NCBI GenBank assembly: GCA_948474755.1
Contig: CAOLHI010000056.1
Coordinates: 558,001-622,000, forward strand
Reading direction: 5' to 3'
From: Ctenosaura bakeri
Taxonomy: Eukaryota; Chordata; Lepidosauria; Squamata; Iguanidae
DNA: 64,000 bases
Notes under the pieces: model-generated
The model's input: the letters and a program-made list of their open reading frames with translations, nothing else
What the model was told of the DNA's origin: nothing
The model's database searches: none
Shown: in pieces, positions 11,218 through 22,969 of the stretch
How positions within the stretch are numbered: position 1 is the first letter of the stretch
Layout: the number at the start of each line of letters is the position of its first letter
Translations under genes and position numbers: made by a program

Positions 11218-11420
11218 GAGTAAGCCCATTGGATAAACCCATTGGCTTTTCCTACGTTCAGCCACTGAGTCAATAGGTCTGCTCTGGCCAAGAACCAGCC
11301 TAAACGCCTGAAGTCGATCGGTAAGTAGAGTAGACCTATGGCATCCCTGCTGAGCCAACACCCAGGTAAATCTCGCTGATTCAATGGGTCTATCCTGCGT
11401 GCCCCGCCAATGAGGATCGG
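11218..11420. repeat. Cluster of dispersed GTCTACTC-type motifs
   Basis: Several copies of a degenerate word occur close together, for example GAGTCAATAGGTCTGCTC and GATTCAATGGGTCTATCC. They match other sites across the window and are treated together in the findings. Confidence 0.4.
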
Positions 11421-11795
11421 GGCCTATAATTCCCCAAATGCTGGATTCTGAGCGCTGTAGCCCCACAGTGTGATTTGGTGCTGATCCGTTCTTCACCTAA
11501 TTTTTAGAACTGAAGAAAATTATTATGCCTGTGTGTTTTGGGGTGAAATGTCACTCCCAGAATCCCTGGACACGTCGACTAAGGATTCTGAGAGTTGCAG
11601 TGAAAAAAGGTAGTTGTAATAAAAAGTAAAACGACTTGCGGTCCAAAGGTTCTTTTTTTAAAAAAATGGTTTGATGATTTTAAATCGTTTTCTTCTGACT
11701 TTTTAAAGTGTTGGAAAGTTAGTTTTGGGGACTCCAACTCCCATCATCCCTGGGCATCTCTCCCCAGGTATTCTAGAGCAGTGATTGAAAGACAG

Positions 11796-11918
11796 AAAGA
11801 AGGAAGGAAGGAAGGAAGAAAAAGAAAGGAAGGAAGGAAGAAAAAGAAAGGAAGGAAGGAAGGAAGGAAGGAAGGAAGGAAGGAAGGAAGGAAGGAAGGA
11901 AGGAAGGAAGGAAGGAAA
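11796..11918. repeat. GAAG/GAAA microsatellite
   Basis: A long run of GGAA units with interspersed AGAAA units. It creates open frames in several phases that are not genes. Confidence 0.95.
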
Positions 11919-12870
11919 CGAAATTAATTGTAATCCTAAGGAAAACATTTTTTTTTAGTCGAAGTTGCTGTTGATTTAAATAAATAAAGTGGTTTGACGA
12001 CATTAATGTTAAATCATTCTTCCCTAATTTTTAGGGTTCGGGAAAGTTACTTTTCTTGGAAACTTGGTGTTGTTATTTTTTAAAGACACTTCCCCGATCT
12101 CTGCTCATTTTTTAAAATATCCTTTTCCCAAGAATTTGACGGTTATCCCTTTTCTCTCTGCAACAGCCCTGTGAGGTTGTTTAGGTTGGATGAATTTTCT
12201 CCGGTGCGTTTTGGATCCGGATCTTTCCCCGTCTGCACCACTACACACGCCCATCCTTGTTCTTGCGGCCCTTCCTAACGGAATAGTACTTTCTCCTCCC
12301 TGCAAACCCACTGGCCCCTCCAAAGAAAATCCAGGCTTCAAAAGGAAGTTATTGCCAGACTAAGAACCCTGTGGACCGCAGCGACTGGCCCGCGCGTTTA
12401 CACGGCACCAAAAGAACCGGCTGGTCCAGAGGACCGACATCCAAGGAGTCATCCTATAGGTCTACTCAGAAGTTAGTCCCACTGACTTCGGCGAGCTGAG
12501 CTCTCAGGGAACTGGGTGGAGTCGTTGCCACAGAAGCTCGGCTGGCCTCGCCTAAGGTTCCTCCCCGTGGGAATTTTGGAATAAAATGGTGATGGCTTTG
12601 AAGGTAAAAGTTTCAAGTCGTACGGAGGAATTCTGCGCCTCTTGGTTTGTAGCACTTTTCTAAAACGGTTCTTCTAGTTTTGGGGCCGGGGGGCAACGCG
12701 GATTTTTAGGCCCAGCCTGAGTCTCCCAACCCGATCCAAATGCGTTCCCCCGCCAAAGGGTGGGGTGGGGGAACCCAAATTGTCTAGATCGAAAACGAAA
12801 ATGATATATCCAAGTCGGTCTTAAGATCTGGATCAATAAAGACAACCCCCACGAAACTCGACGCCCCTGA

Positions 12871-12878
12871 TGACGTCA
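12871..12878. promoter_or_regulatory. Palindromic CRE site
   Basis: The sequence contains TGACGTCA, the full CREB/ATF palindrome, in a CpG-containing stretch at 12840-13160 that has no transposons. It is upstream of OTX2. Whether it is used is unknown. Confidence 0.35.
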
Positions 12879-12899
12879 CGCCAGGCGATCCTAAGGCGA

Positions 12900-15080
12900 T
12901 CCTAAAGCCCCCCAACCATCCAGCCGGCCGGCGCGCATCGTTCTAAGCGTTCACACAACCCGATGTCCTGCATGTTTATTCGGAAACAAAACAGCCCGAC
13001 CGACATCTGGGGAGGAAGTTTCGCCTTCTCCCTGCGCCCCGACTCAGCTCCCGTGTAAGATGCATGTCTGTGTGTTCCATCCTGCCCAGGCGGCGGGTCG
13101 CCAAAGGGATCTTTGCCCGCATTTTAGATCCAGAAGGCGCGCGAAGGTGGTCGTCTGAACGCAATCTGAGTGCAAATGGACGGATTCGGCTTGCTTGGAA
13201 CCCAACCTGCCTGCTTTCTAAGCGGATTCTTTCTAACACAATTTGGGTACCACCCCAGTCCGATCCACTATGGGTACTCAGCGTCCCCATGGGACTTTCT
13301 GGAGTCCAAAGGGAAAACCCAGTCCTTGGAACAGCCTTTACTCAAAAAAACTCCCGCCGTCGACGAAATGCGGAGTTTACGGCTTTCGTTAACGGAAAAG
13401 GGCCATTTTTTTTCCTTAAGGGACACCCCCAAAGTCTCGATTCGTTAAAACGAAAAAGCGAGAGAATCTAGTCAGATCGTTTACTTGGAAGTAAAATTTC
13501 AGAGGGCCCAGATTCTGCATTCTCAGCCTCCAGAGTTTGCTTAAAAAGGCGAAAACTATCCAGGTCTCCAACTGTAAGGAATCTCAATATATTCATTTTC
13601 TGGGACGATAAAAATCGATTAAAGGGCCTTCATGACTTTTGAACGAGATGTAGCTTAACACTGGGAGAAGCAGGATTGAAAGAGATGGGAGATGGGAAAC
13701 ATATTTGGGCCCAGTCGAGCCGAAGGACTTAAATTTTTTTTCCTGACCTGGAATTTTCTACAGAACCCTTCCTTTGAAATCAACGGGGCTCGAAGCCCAA
13801 GCTTCCTCCAGTTTACTCCGAAGTAAGCCCTTTCTCTGGGCCCACAATTTCGCCTCCCTACATGGTGTACAGGATCCGGCCTTATTAAGCCTGGGTACCC
13901 CTGAGGTCTTGATGCAGACGTTCCTCCTTCCAGCTCATCTCGTTACACTGCTTTACAGAAGTTACCTTTTTTTTTTAAGGCAAAAGAAATTTCCTCGGGA
14001 TCGGGGACCTGGATGCAGATAGTTTCTAAAATCACTCTCTCCCTTTTTCGTTAAGAAAATTATATATATAGCTCCACATACAGACACACACTTCTTGAGG
14101 ATAGTTCTATAGAATTTTTAAAAAAAAGCTTGAGAAAGTTAAGAGGGGCGACTAAAACGGTGGGTTCTTCTTTCCCTTTTCCCCCCTGGATCCATTCCCG
14201 TGAATTTCTGTTTCCACGCAGGGAATAATAAAACTGGATGCGCCCCGCTCAAGTCCCGCGGAAAAGAGTGAAAGTAACGACTGCGCCAACGTCCCCGGGG
14301 ATCGGGCCCCCACCCTGTTGCTCTGCCACAAAACCACCCCCTGCAGTCCCACCGACCGCCTTTCTCACGGACAAGGAACCGCGTGTCGTCACCCGCGTCC
14401 CGCAACGCCTCGCCTAGCCAAAAAAAAACACGGGAGGAAGACGAAAGAAAGGACAGAGCGCGCTCTGCTCCCACTTCCTCGGTCCCGATCCAGCGCCTCT
14501 TTCATCAAACATGCCCCACAGACCTGGGAGTAAGCCCCAAGGGAACTACCTGGGGCTTGCTGCCGAGGAGACCAGTGTAGGGTGCGGTTCTAAGGCTACA
14601 GTCCTGACTCCCCTGGGGACCGAGCCCTATTTTACACGGCAGGACTTACTTCTGAGTAGACAGGAGTGGGGCTGCTCCTCCTCGGGACAATAGGGTCTCA
14701 GTTCGGAGTAAGTAGGGCTAGGATGGCGTTGCGCCCTTGCGCCTTCCTTCCTAAGAGGGGTAACTGGCCTTCGCTCCAAAATTTTAAGATCTATTTCTCC
14801 CTCTCTCTTTCCCCCCTCCTCTCTCTTTCCTCCTCTCTCCCCTCCGCTCCGTTTTGGAAAATAATTTCTTAAATATGTTACGAAATTTCTTATCTCTTGG
14901 AGAGAGAGAGTTTTTATCAACCTCCAGTTTCTTCTGGAAATCGGAGCAAAGCCTTTCACCCAACTCGGGGCTCGATCCAGCCCCAGAGCAAAACCTTATC
15001 AGGGCGAGGGATGGAGAGCCAGAGAGACACACGCATTCACACGTGTATCGGATCCTTCGCGGGGTATTAAGCAAACGCTG
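12900..15080. other. Non-coding upstream region of OTX2
   Basis: No gene is visible. The DNA is moderately GC-rich, holds no LINE, SINE or MITE that I recognise, and carries several copies of the dispersed TACTCAGAAGTAAGCCCC word (13812, 14523, 14643, 14704). The open frames here lack any family signature. Confidence 0.4.
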
Positions 15081-15090
15081 CGCTACTTAC

Positions 15091-15650
15091 CTCCCTTCCG
15101 ACGGTGCGTTAAAACCCGATGTCCTTCCTTCCCTTTCTCAAAGGAGGACTGTCCACTTCGCCCACCCTCCCTCCCAAAGCGCTTTGAAACCAACACGGGG
15201 AGGGGGTTTGGAAACTACTACTCCGACTTTTAGGCGCAAGTAGGTTCCTTGAAAACCAACCCCATTCCGGTCCCCTCCCTCCAAAAAAAAAGAAAACAAA
15301 CTTTGCCGAAACAAAGACCCCGGAGAAAGTTTCTTTCCCCCCTCCACGAATTCCCCCTACCTGCTCCGAAGTCAAACCAATTTCGGGTCGGTGCCTTTCC
15401 CCGGAAAGCTCGAGCTTTAACGGCTCTCCCAGCCAATCTGTCGTTTCTCCCTCGCCAGAGCCCCCCTCCCCGCCCCTCCAAGACCCCCGTCTACCAGTTG
15501 CTCTGTCCCCGCTCAATTATAATTACCCCGTCCAAGAATTAATTATAATAAATGTTTTCTTGATAAACTAACGAGATAATCCGGGCGGCACACGCTCGTT
15601 AATTATGGGGACGCCGGGAACAGCCCTGAGAAGCAGTCGGGCTGATTAAT
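15091..15650 (-). other. OTX2: Candidate non-coding 5' exon of OTX2 (proximal)
   Basis: On the minus strand the sequence reads GGGAG followed by GTAAGTAGC at 15091/15090, a strong splice donor. About 590 bp upstream of it a TATATAA box lies at 15681-15687. An exon starting near 15650 and ending at 15091 would splice to the first coding exon about 5.8 kb away. OTX2 is known from mammals to have several promoters and non-coding first exons. Extent and use here are inferred. Confidence 0.35.
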
Positions 15651-15690
15651 TTTCTGCATGAAGGCGATGAAAGAAAAACGTTATATAGAC
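15500..15690 (-). promoter_or_regulatory. Candidate OTX2 promoter with TATA box and OTX-type site
   Basis: The stretch contains a minus-strand TATATAA (15681-15687), several TAATTA or AATTATAA cores (15515-15550, 15600-15606, 15644-15650) and one TAATCC at 15577-15582, the bicoid/OTX-class site. It is free of transposons. An OTX site in an OTX2 promoter would fit autoregulation, but this is inference. Confidence 0.4.
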
Positions 15691-15948
15691 TGGCAGAGAG
15701 AGCGAAGAGGGGAAACGCGGGTGGGGAGGGGGAGTTCCGCCGGGTTAACGACCGGTTGGAAACGTTGAGTAACGCGCCGAGTTTCTCCGCCGCGAGAAAT
15801 CGGCCTTGCGAATATTTCCAGAAAAAACAACAGTTTTTCAATTGCAAGACCAGCCCCCATTGCCTTCCTCACCCCCCCCCCACGATCCACAGTCGTCCGC
15901 CTTCTTCCTCTTGTCCTCAATTCGAATTAAAAATAGGCGACGGCCTTA

Positions 15949-16129
15949 GGCCATTTCCGCACTGGACTGTTAATAGCGCGATGATTCCACTTTCAACATC
16001 CTATGGAATCCTGGGGTTTGCAGTTTAGGGAGGGGCCGGCCGGTCCCTCCCGAAACTGCAAACCCCAGGATTCCATAGGATGTTGAAAGTGGAATCATTG
16101 CGCTATAAGAGTGTACTGTGGAAATGGCC
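15949..16129. mobile_element. Family A hairpin MITE, copy 3
   Basis: A complete copy, with GGCCATTTCCGCAC at the left, GGAAATGGCC at the right and a TTA duplication on each side (15946-15948 and 16130-16132). The arms are nearly perfect complements. The 3-bp duplication supports a PIF/Harbinger-type origin. Confidence 0.85.
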
Positions 16130-17284
16130 TTAGACTTCCTAGCACCTCCACTTCTTCTTTGCATATGTGGGTGTTTGTATGGCCAGACCCTTCCAAAATT
16201 TGGTTACTCGGAAAATAAACGCCTGCTAAAGTCCCACACGAGAGAGAAAAAGCGGGATATAAATCAATAAACAACGCCATCACAACGCCCAGGGAAATGT
16301 TAAACGTTAACTAACTGTTGGAGACTTGCAGTGACCGGTCTTTTCACTTTAAGGGGGGAGCGCAATGGGGACCTTGCGCGCCCCCAAGTCTCCACATCCG
16401 ATCCTCAGTATAGGATTGCAGCCTTAAGTTTTCTCCAGTTGGTTTTAACTGATGCTTGGCTTAAGTTTAGGTTTAATATTCCACGTAGGCCACCACTCTT
16501 TCTCTACTGGTCAGAGAGAAATAGCCCAGGAACTCCGAGTGAGACCCTCGGGCTGTTCGTCTGGACTTCAACGATGACTCTAAGGGAGACGCGTGTCAAG
16601 GATCGGGGCCCTGTTTGCTCCCCAGCCTTGCCTCTCCAGACAGGCGTTTAGGAGGAAAGTTACACTCCTTTAACGCACGTTAGAACGGGGCATGGCGAGC
16701 CTCCAGTCTTTATTTGACTTCCAAGGAGAGGCGGCCGGGCCGGGTCCCCTGCTCAAAGTCCTTAGGATGGCGGCTGGAGATACCGATCCTAAACAGGGAC
16801 GTTCCTGCGAATTCGACTTCCAAGGCTCTGGAGGTGGCGGGTGGTTTGGGCCGGCGGCCTTGCGATCCTGAGGAGGTTCGGTGAGATCGCTGCAGTTATT
16901 TGGCTGAGAAGGATCCGGATGGGGAAAGACGTTTGTTTTCTAATGGAGTCTAAGGCTTTGGGAAAGTCTTGGAAGGAAGAGCAAGTGGTGCTTCTCTCTT
17001 GGGAAAACTGCCTGTTCGAAGTACATTATACCCATTCATCTCTCTGTCAGAGTAAAACTGACCCCGCAAAGACCCCTGAAAACTGGCACAACCGATTAAA
17101 AATAATAATAACCAGCTCTCTCAATTTGTACCTGCAATTCTGGTGTTTCTGAAGGCAGGTAACTTATTCATAGGTACACACAAATATCTAAAACCGAATA
17201 GATTATACTTACAACTTTATAAGACATGTAAAAAGATCATAAAACATATATAAATACACACACATAAGACCTAAATACCCTAAA

Positions 17285-17500
17285 GGCACCAGATCCTGTC
17301 TGATCATGGCTGCTAAGCAGGGTCAGCCCTGGTTAGTACTTGGATGGGAGACCGCCCACCGATAGCAGGCGCTTGGAGGCTATATTTCAGAGGAAGGAAC
17401 TGGCAAAACCACCGCTGAGTATTCCTTGCCTAAGAAAACTCTATGAAATTCATGAGGTCGCCATAAGTCAGGCGACTGAAGACACAAACATATACAAACA
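17285..17500 (+). mobile_element. 5S rRNA-derived SINE
   Basis: The first 65 or so bases match the internal part of 5S rRNA. They include GCTAAGCAGGGTC (A-box type) and TGGTTAGTACTTGGATGGGA followed by GACCGCC (C-box type), the RNA polymerase III control region. A non-5S body and a tail with GTCGCCATAAGTCAGG and GACACAAACA follow, matching the tail of the Sauria SINE and BovB LINE. It is a retroposed SINE, not a 5S gene. Confidence 0.85.
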
Positions 17501-17555
17501 CAGGAGATGACATTGGTCATTTCTACTGAAGCAAACCTATGGGATCACTCCTTGG

Positions 17556-17653
17556 AGTGGAGGTGCTAGGAAGTCTAAGGCCATTTCCACAGTACACTCT
17601 TATAGCGCAATGATTCCACTTTCAACATCCTATGGAATCCTGGGGTTTGCAGT
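17556..17653. mobile_element. Half of a family A MITE with copied flank (inverted duplicate)
   Basis: This is the exact reverse complement of 16055-16152. It includes the right arm of copy 3 and 23 bases of that copy's unique flank. It is therefore not an independent insertion (see findings). Confidence 0.85.
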
Positions 17654-18650
17654 CAACACTTTTGCAAGTCCTATTAATTCAGTGGGTCTACTCTTGTGGA
17701 AGGGACGACCAACAGGATTCTGGCCTCTGTTGCTGATACATACACACGTGTACATATACACGTGTACATATACATTGGATAAACCTACTACATACACTAT
17801 TATATGTGTGCTGTGTGTGCGCACGCACGCACAGGGCCACATATTATGTACTCAAGCATATTCCATATGTTGTTATATGCCATCAAGCCGTTCCCGACTT
17901 ACATCCAATCATGCACACATGTAGGGATGGACGCACACACACTCGCCTGTGTGAAACGCGTCTGTCCACGCACACAAAAGTACACAGTGAACAGGGTTGG
18001 AACCGTGGAAACCGTCGCTGGCAACTAGGCGAACACACAACCTCACAAAAACAAATAGAACCCAACAACAAGAACAACAACTCCCCCTTCCCCAAAGTCA
18101 ACAAAAAATAATATTCTTTTCTTCTGCCTTTCACTCGCGATGGATTTCGGCGGGGGGAAACAGCGATCGGCCCCGAGGCGCCTACTCAAACTTTTAAAAT
18201 CTCTAGCCTGTGGGCCTTTTTGCATTGCTTTGAGAACTTGGAAGGGTTGGGTGCGTTTTTGTGTATGCGCGTGAAGGAACCTTTTGGAAACCTCTTGCCG
18301 TCTCCTCATTTCCTCTCCCCCTCTTCCTTTAAAGCATGGGGGGGGTTGAGTTCCGAGGGGCAACCAGAGGCCACGAAAGGCGACCGGCGTTCCCGATCCT
18401 CTAGCCACGGGCTCGGAGTGGTGGAGTTAGGGTCACCAACCACCTCTTCCCCGTCCCGCCGCACAAGTTCAAAAAAAATCTTAGGATCGCCTTCTCTCCC
18501 GCTTCCTCCGAAGCAAACACGTCTCGAATCGGGTCCCTCGCGCGTTTTGGGGGTGCCCTAAGAGGCGCAGAAATCTCGACCCACATTTTTGGCCCAGTCA
18601 AACCCAAACAGAGGGCATTGGAGGCCCAACAGAAATACAACATCTAAGTC

Positions 18651-18658
18651 CTTACCTT
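18651..18658 (-). other. Candidate splice donor
   Basis: On the minus strand the bases read AGAAG followed by GTAAGGAC, a good donor match. It may belong to an alternative non-coding OTX2 exon. There is no further support. Confidence 0.2.
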
Positions 18659-18914
18659 CTTGCGCGCGGGGGGCGGGGAGTCTACCCTACATAAATCAAC
18701 CCTTCTGTAAATGTCTTTGACTCCATGGTTCTACTCTAGTGGGGATGACCAATAGGATCCAGGCCACTGCCTCCCTGTTCCCTATCATCTTCAGGTCAGA
18801 AAGTGCGTCCTCCTCTTGACGTCCTGATTCTCTCACGGTCCTTCCTCTTACAACTGACTTCAGAGATCTGTATTACTCGGAAACTTGCTACTTTCAGCTA
18901 GAACCCTGGCCCAA

Positions 18915-18986
18915 GGAAAGGAAGAAAAGGGAGAGAGAGAAGGAAGGAAGGAAGGAAGGAAGAAAAGAAAGAAAGAAAGAAAGAAA

Positions 18987-19018
<32 letters not shown>
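18915..19018. repeat. GAAA/GAAG microsatellite
   Basis: A purine run of AAAG and AAGG units. The open frames across it are simple-sequence artefacts. Confidence 0.95.
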
Positions 19019-20160
19019 GGCTCTTGATCTCCTTGGAGGTGTCCTGGCCAGTTTGTTTTCCTTCCAAATTTTTTCTCCTCCCAGTCTCTTCCTCTACCGA
19101 ATTTCCTCTAAATACTTGCCAACCCAACGCAGCGTTTCTAATTATTATTATCATTTTTTTAAAATTTAAAATCCATCCGTCGGGAATATCGGGGGAGAAA
19201 TTTATCCTATCCATAACCAGGGAACAGGTAGGATTTAATTCCCATCTCTCCCTTTCCCCCGAACAAAGGAGGGAAGACCCGCAGGCAGAGTTGGATTCCT
19301 CACCCAGTTAAGCCTCAAAACTTAACATTTAAATCACTTTCATCCCTTTTAAACTCCGCTGGGACTGGGGCTACAAATGTGCTTTCCGCACACTTTGCTC
19401 CGCGTTTTAAGTCCCGTCGAAAGCGGGTGGGATTTACTTTAGAGCAAACGAGCTCCGGATTGGGCCGAGGAGTCCGCAAATAATCCACATTTTTACTTAA
19501 ATGGTTTAGGGATCCAGTTCTTCTGTCCCAAAACTTGCATTTCTCATTAACTCCCTGGCCGTTTTTTTCCCCCTCTCTCTTCATTTTATCTCTTGCATTT
19601 TTATTAGGAGAGACAAATTCGGTTGTCGTAATTTTTTTTTCTGGGGGGAGAGAAACGAAAACTAATTAACCCAGAGGGCCTGGATTGAGCCGAAGAGGGA
19701 TTTGTGAAAAATCACCCCAAATAATGAAAATAAATACCATATTTCGCTTTGGAGTTGGGCGAGGGGGGTTGACGCAGATCAAGAAACAGTAACGAGAATT
19801 TTTTTTTTTTAAAGCTTAAAATTAAGGGGGGAAAAACTTCTAGAAAAATAGCTGAGAAGTAACCGTTTACATTGGGATCCACATTTGCTCACAACTCTCC
19901 CAAGCGAATTAGAAAGACAAAGAGAGGAAGAAGGAAGGAAGTCCCATAGATTTTTAATAAATGTTACTTCCAAGGAATTCGGTTTGGAGACAAAGAGGGG
20001 GAAGAAAGCAAACCCTAATCCAAGCTTTAAAGAAAAATTAAGGCAAATTTACAATTTAGAAGAGGCAGGAGAAAAACCACGACAGGAAAATACCAGCGCT
20101 CAAACTCTCAACTTTCGTTCTCTCTTTTTTTCACCCGAGACGGAAAAAGTTCTCACTTAC

Positions 20161-20760
20161 CTTTCCAAAAAAGAAAAGCTTCTGGAAAACCTGCCCTTCG
20201 GGAGAGAAGGAAAAAGAACGGTGGCGGCGGCGTTATCCGGGTGTCGTTCCCCCCAGGCCCGAGGTGCTTCGTTTCCTAATCCCCCCTCTCCTGGAAGGAA
20301 GGAAAAAAAAAAAAGGAAACCACAAGGAAGAAGGTTAGAAGTCAGCCTTCCTCCTTCTTCCAGCCCTCTTCGTTTCTTCTTTTGCGCAAAGGTGGGCGAG
20401 GCGAGCCAGCGCGCGGGCTCAAAACGATAATTGATTAATAAATTAATTCTTTTTTTTTTTAAAGGAGAAATAAGAGGGTTTTTTTTTTAAAAAAGCAAAG
20501 CCAAGCGAGCACCCACCCCCGGAAAAAGAATGCAACACCCCCACCGACCCCCCTCCTGCGCCTCCTCCTCCTCCTCCTCTCGGATCCGAAGTGGAGGGGT
20601 GGCCCTGGCAGGGCGCGCCGGAGCCCAGGGGTGACTTTTTGGGGAGACGGCGAAGACTCTGAAGGGTGCGCGCCGCCCTGCTCGCTCTCGCTCGCTCTCT
20701 TTCTCCCTCTCTCTCTCTCCCGGCTTGGTTTGCTGCACCAGCCGCCTCTCGGGCAACTTT
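20161..20760 (-). other. OTX2: Candidate distal non-coding first exon of OTX2
   Basis: On the minus strand the bases at 20165-20152 read GAAAG followed by GTAAGTGAG, which matches the donor consensus fully. Upstream lies a GC-rich stretch rich in GAGA repeats (20560-20740) and then an inverted CCAAT box. This layout fits a first exon starting near 20700-20760 and splicing toward the coding exon 11 kb away. The start site is not defined by sequence alone. Confidence 0.35.
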
Positions 20761-20840
20761 TTTGACGCCGGCTCGCCAACCAATGGCGAGGAGGAAATGA
20801 TTGACACATCTAAGCCAGAGGGGGGAAAGCATAAAAACAG
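20570..20840. promoter_or_regulatory. CpG-rich candidate promoter with CCAAT box
   Basis: CpG-rich sequence carries AACCAATGG at 20778-20786 (CCAAT at 20780-20784). On the plus side a CATAAAAA word lies at 20830-20837. The CCAAT box works in either direction, so the site could serve OTX2 on the minus strand, an antisense transcript on the plus strand, or both. This is inference. Confidence 0.35.
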
Positions 20841-21030
20841 ACAACCCTGGTGCGGGGGGGGGGGAGAGAGAAAGGGAAACAGGGCGCGCAGCCTCGCCGG
20901 GGGGACCGGCAGACAAAAACTCCCAGCGAGTTTGTTTTAATTTTAATTTATTTTATTTAAAATTAAAAAAAGAAAAAGAAACATCATGTGCGCCCAAATG
21001 CTGCTGTGGACACTTGTGTGTGCGCTCAGG

Positions 21031-21138
21031 CGGGCGCACGCGCGTCTCCCCATTTGCCTTCGCGTCCGTGGGCTTGCGTGTGTTCACATATGCAAGCCCA
21101 CGGGGGCGAAGGCGAGTGGGGAGACGCGCGTGCGCCCG
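21031..21138. repeat. 108-bp near-perfect inverted repeat
   Basis: The 52-base arms (21031-21082 and 21087-21138) are reverse complements with about six mismatches around the loop TTCA. The outer ends read CGGGCGCACGCGCG and CGCGCGTGCGCCCG. It is GC-rich and unlike family A or B. Confidence 0.85.
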
Positions 21139-21289
21139 GGTGGGACCCTCTCTCGCGTGTACGCCAGTGGATGCAAACACTCGTGCGTTATGGTGAGTGT
21201 GGATAGGCCTCTCTCTGCCTGTCCGTGCCCCAAGCGCGTGAACATGGGCTTGGATATGTCCCTGGCTGTCTAGGTATCACAGGGATGTG

Positions 21290-21677
21290 CGCAAACACCT
21301 TACATGTGTGTAAATGTGCATATATACATACATATCTAGATGAACCTAAGCGTGCACATATATATTTCCCATATACATGAATGTGTACAAACAGATAAGC
21401 ACAAACTGAGTGTGGATATGCGTCTGAACATATGGACATGTCATTTATCTGTGAATGGGTACAAACACACACACACACACACACACCAGTATGAATATGC
21501 GTGTGTGTGCATGTACCACGTATACAGAAATGTGTACAAAAAATTATTTATTCGATTTATACCCCCACCTTTCTCTCGGGATGGGATCCATACACATGAA
21601 TACGAGTGTGGAATTGTTGTGGTGTATATAAACATTAATACATATGCATATGTCACACATAAATAAATTAATACATA

Positions 21678-21719
<42 letters not shown>

Positions 21720-22130
21720 CACGACGTGGTCGGCTCTATATGTGTAGTTGTGGATGCATACATGTGGGCCAGCATATACAAACCGCTATACACAAATGGG
21801 ATTGTGGCTGTGTGTATACTTACACATGTGTGTGAATATATGTGGATGTGTGTGCATGCACAGATACACAAACACACACACACCGACATACATGTGTATA
21901 TACAAACGTGTGTGTGTACACACACATATGCCTCTGACCGTGTGCTTGTGTCAATGAGGTGGCCTGAATCCCATTGCTTGTTGGAACTTGAGATAACCCA
22001 TCGGTTGACCCACAGGCGATGGGCTCAATGGGCTTGCCAGCGGAATCCAGGCCCTGAGGTCCATATCTAGGTCCATATCTCTGCCCCATAACCAGAAGGA
22101 TCCGTGCAAACACACGCATACACACACAGC
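21290..22130. repeat. CA/TA microsatellite-rich region
   Basis: The region mixes CA, TA and ACATATATA repeats, with CA at 21464-21484 and a pure AT run at 21680-21712. No genes are seen. Confidence 0.85.
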
Positions 22131-22378
22131 AACCCGTAGGGGCCAAATGTTGTCCCTGTTATCTCCCCGCACTCCCCAAACCCCCAGATTTTGGAAGGAG
22201 GTCCCAGGAACCCCTTGGGCACCTCGCTGAGGGACAGAAGAAGCCGGGATGGGGCTTTTCCCCGGTTGCTGTGGGGCTGAGAAAGAAGAGCTCGGGAGGG
22301 TGGAAGTGCCGGAATTGAGCGACGAGAACAGGAGGGGTGGAGGAAAGAAACAGCAGAATTTCGGGGAAGGAAGGCCCT

Positions 22379-22432
22379 GTGTGTGTGTTTGTGTGTGTGT
22401 GTATGTTGGGGTGTGTGTGTTGGGGTGTGTGT
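22379..22432. repeat. TG microsatellite
   Basis: An interrupted TG run with TTGGGG inserts. Confidence 0.9.
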
Positions 22433-22599
22433 GAAGGAGGGAAGCTGGGAAATAAAAGGGGAGAAGGTGGGCCTGGGAGGGGGGAAGTGGAGACCTGTCG
22501 ATTTGGGCAGCAGTACCCCGAGGTCCTGGGAGGAGGTTGGAGGAATTTGGGGGAAAGAAAGAGAGGGAGAAAGAATGGGGGGGACATCATATTGTTGTT

Positions 22600-22800
22600 A
22601 TTGGTGTTCTTCCCCCTCCTTCTCCTCCTCTTCTGCTCTTCTTATTTTTCCTCCTTGAACCCCTCTTTTTTCTTCCTCCCTCTCATCCTCTTTTTCTTCC
22701 TTCTCTTCTTCTCCCTCGTCCTCCCCTCCCCTTTTCTTCCTCTTCGTTCTCACGGTATTTTTCTTCCTCCTCCTTCCTTTCCTTTCTATTATGATTTTTG
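22600..22800. repeat. Polypyrimidine tract
   Basis: About 200 bp of CTT/CCT-rich sequence on the plus strand. The open frames it gives are low-complexity and not genes. Confidence 0.8.
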
Positions 22801-22969
22801 CCAAAAAGAGTCGCCAAAGGGCGACCCCACCCTCCCTTCCCGGCCCGATAGGCTCCCAGAGAAATGAAAGGAAGGGGGGATTTTGCCTGGGGAACTGGGG
22901 AGCTGCCCCACTCCCGAGGCAAAGGGTGGGCTGGAGGGGGTAGGAAGGGTAAGGCGGCCCACGAGGCCT

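Noticed and set aside
11703..12003. Short protein with repeated FLPS units
   Set aside because: It is a translation of the GAAG microsatellite.
17286..17352. 5S rRNA gene
   Set aside because: Only the internal 5S part is present, fused to a SINE body and tail; the 5' and 3' ends of 5S are missing.
20443..20916. Overlapping GC-rich frames of 106-157 codons
   Set aside because: Three minus-strand frames and plus-strand frames overlap, all rich in Arg/Gly/Pro/Ser; CpG-rich composition explains them.
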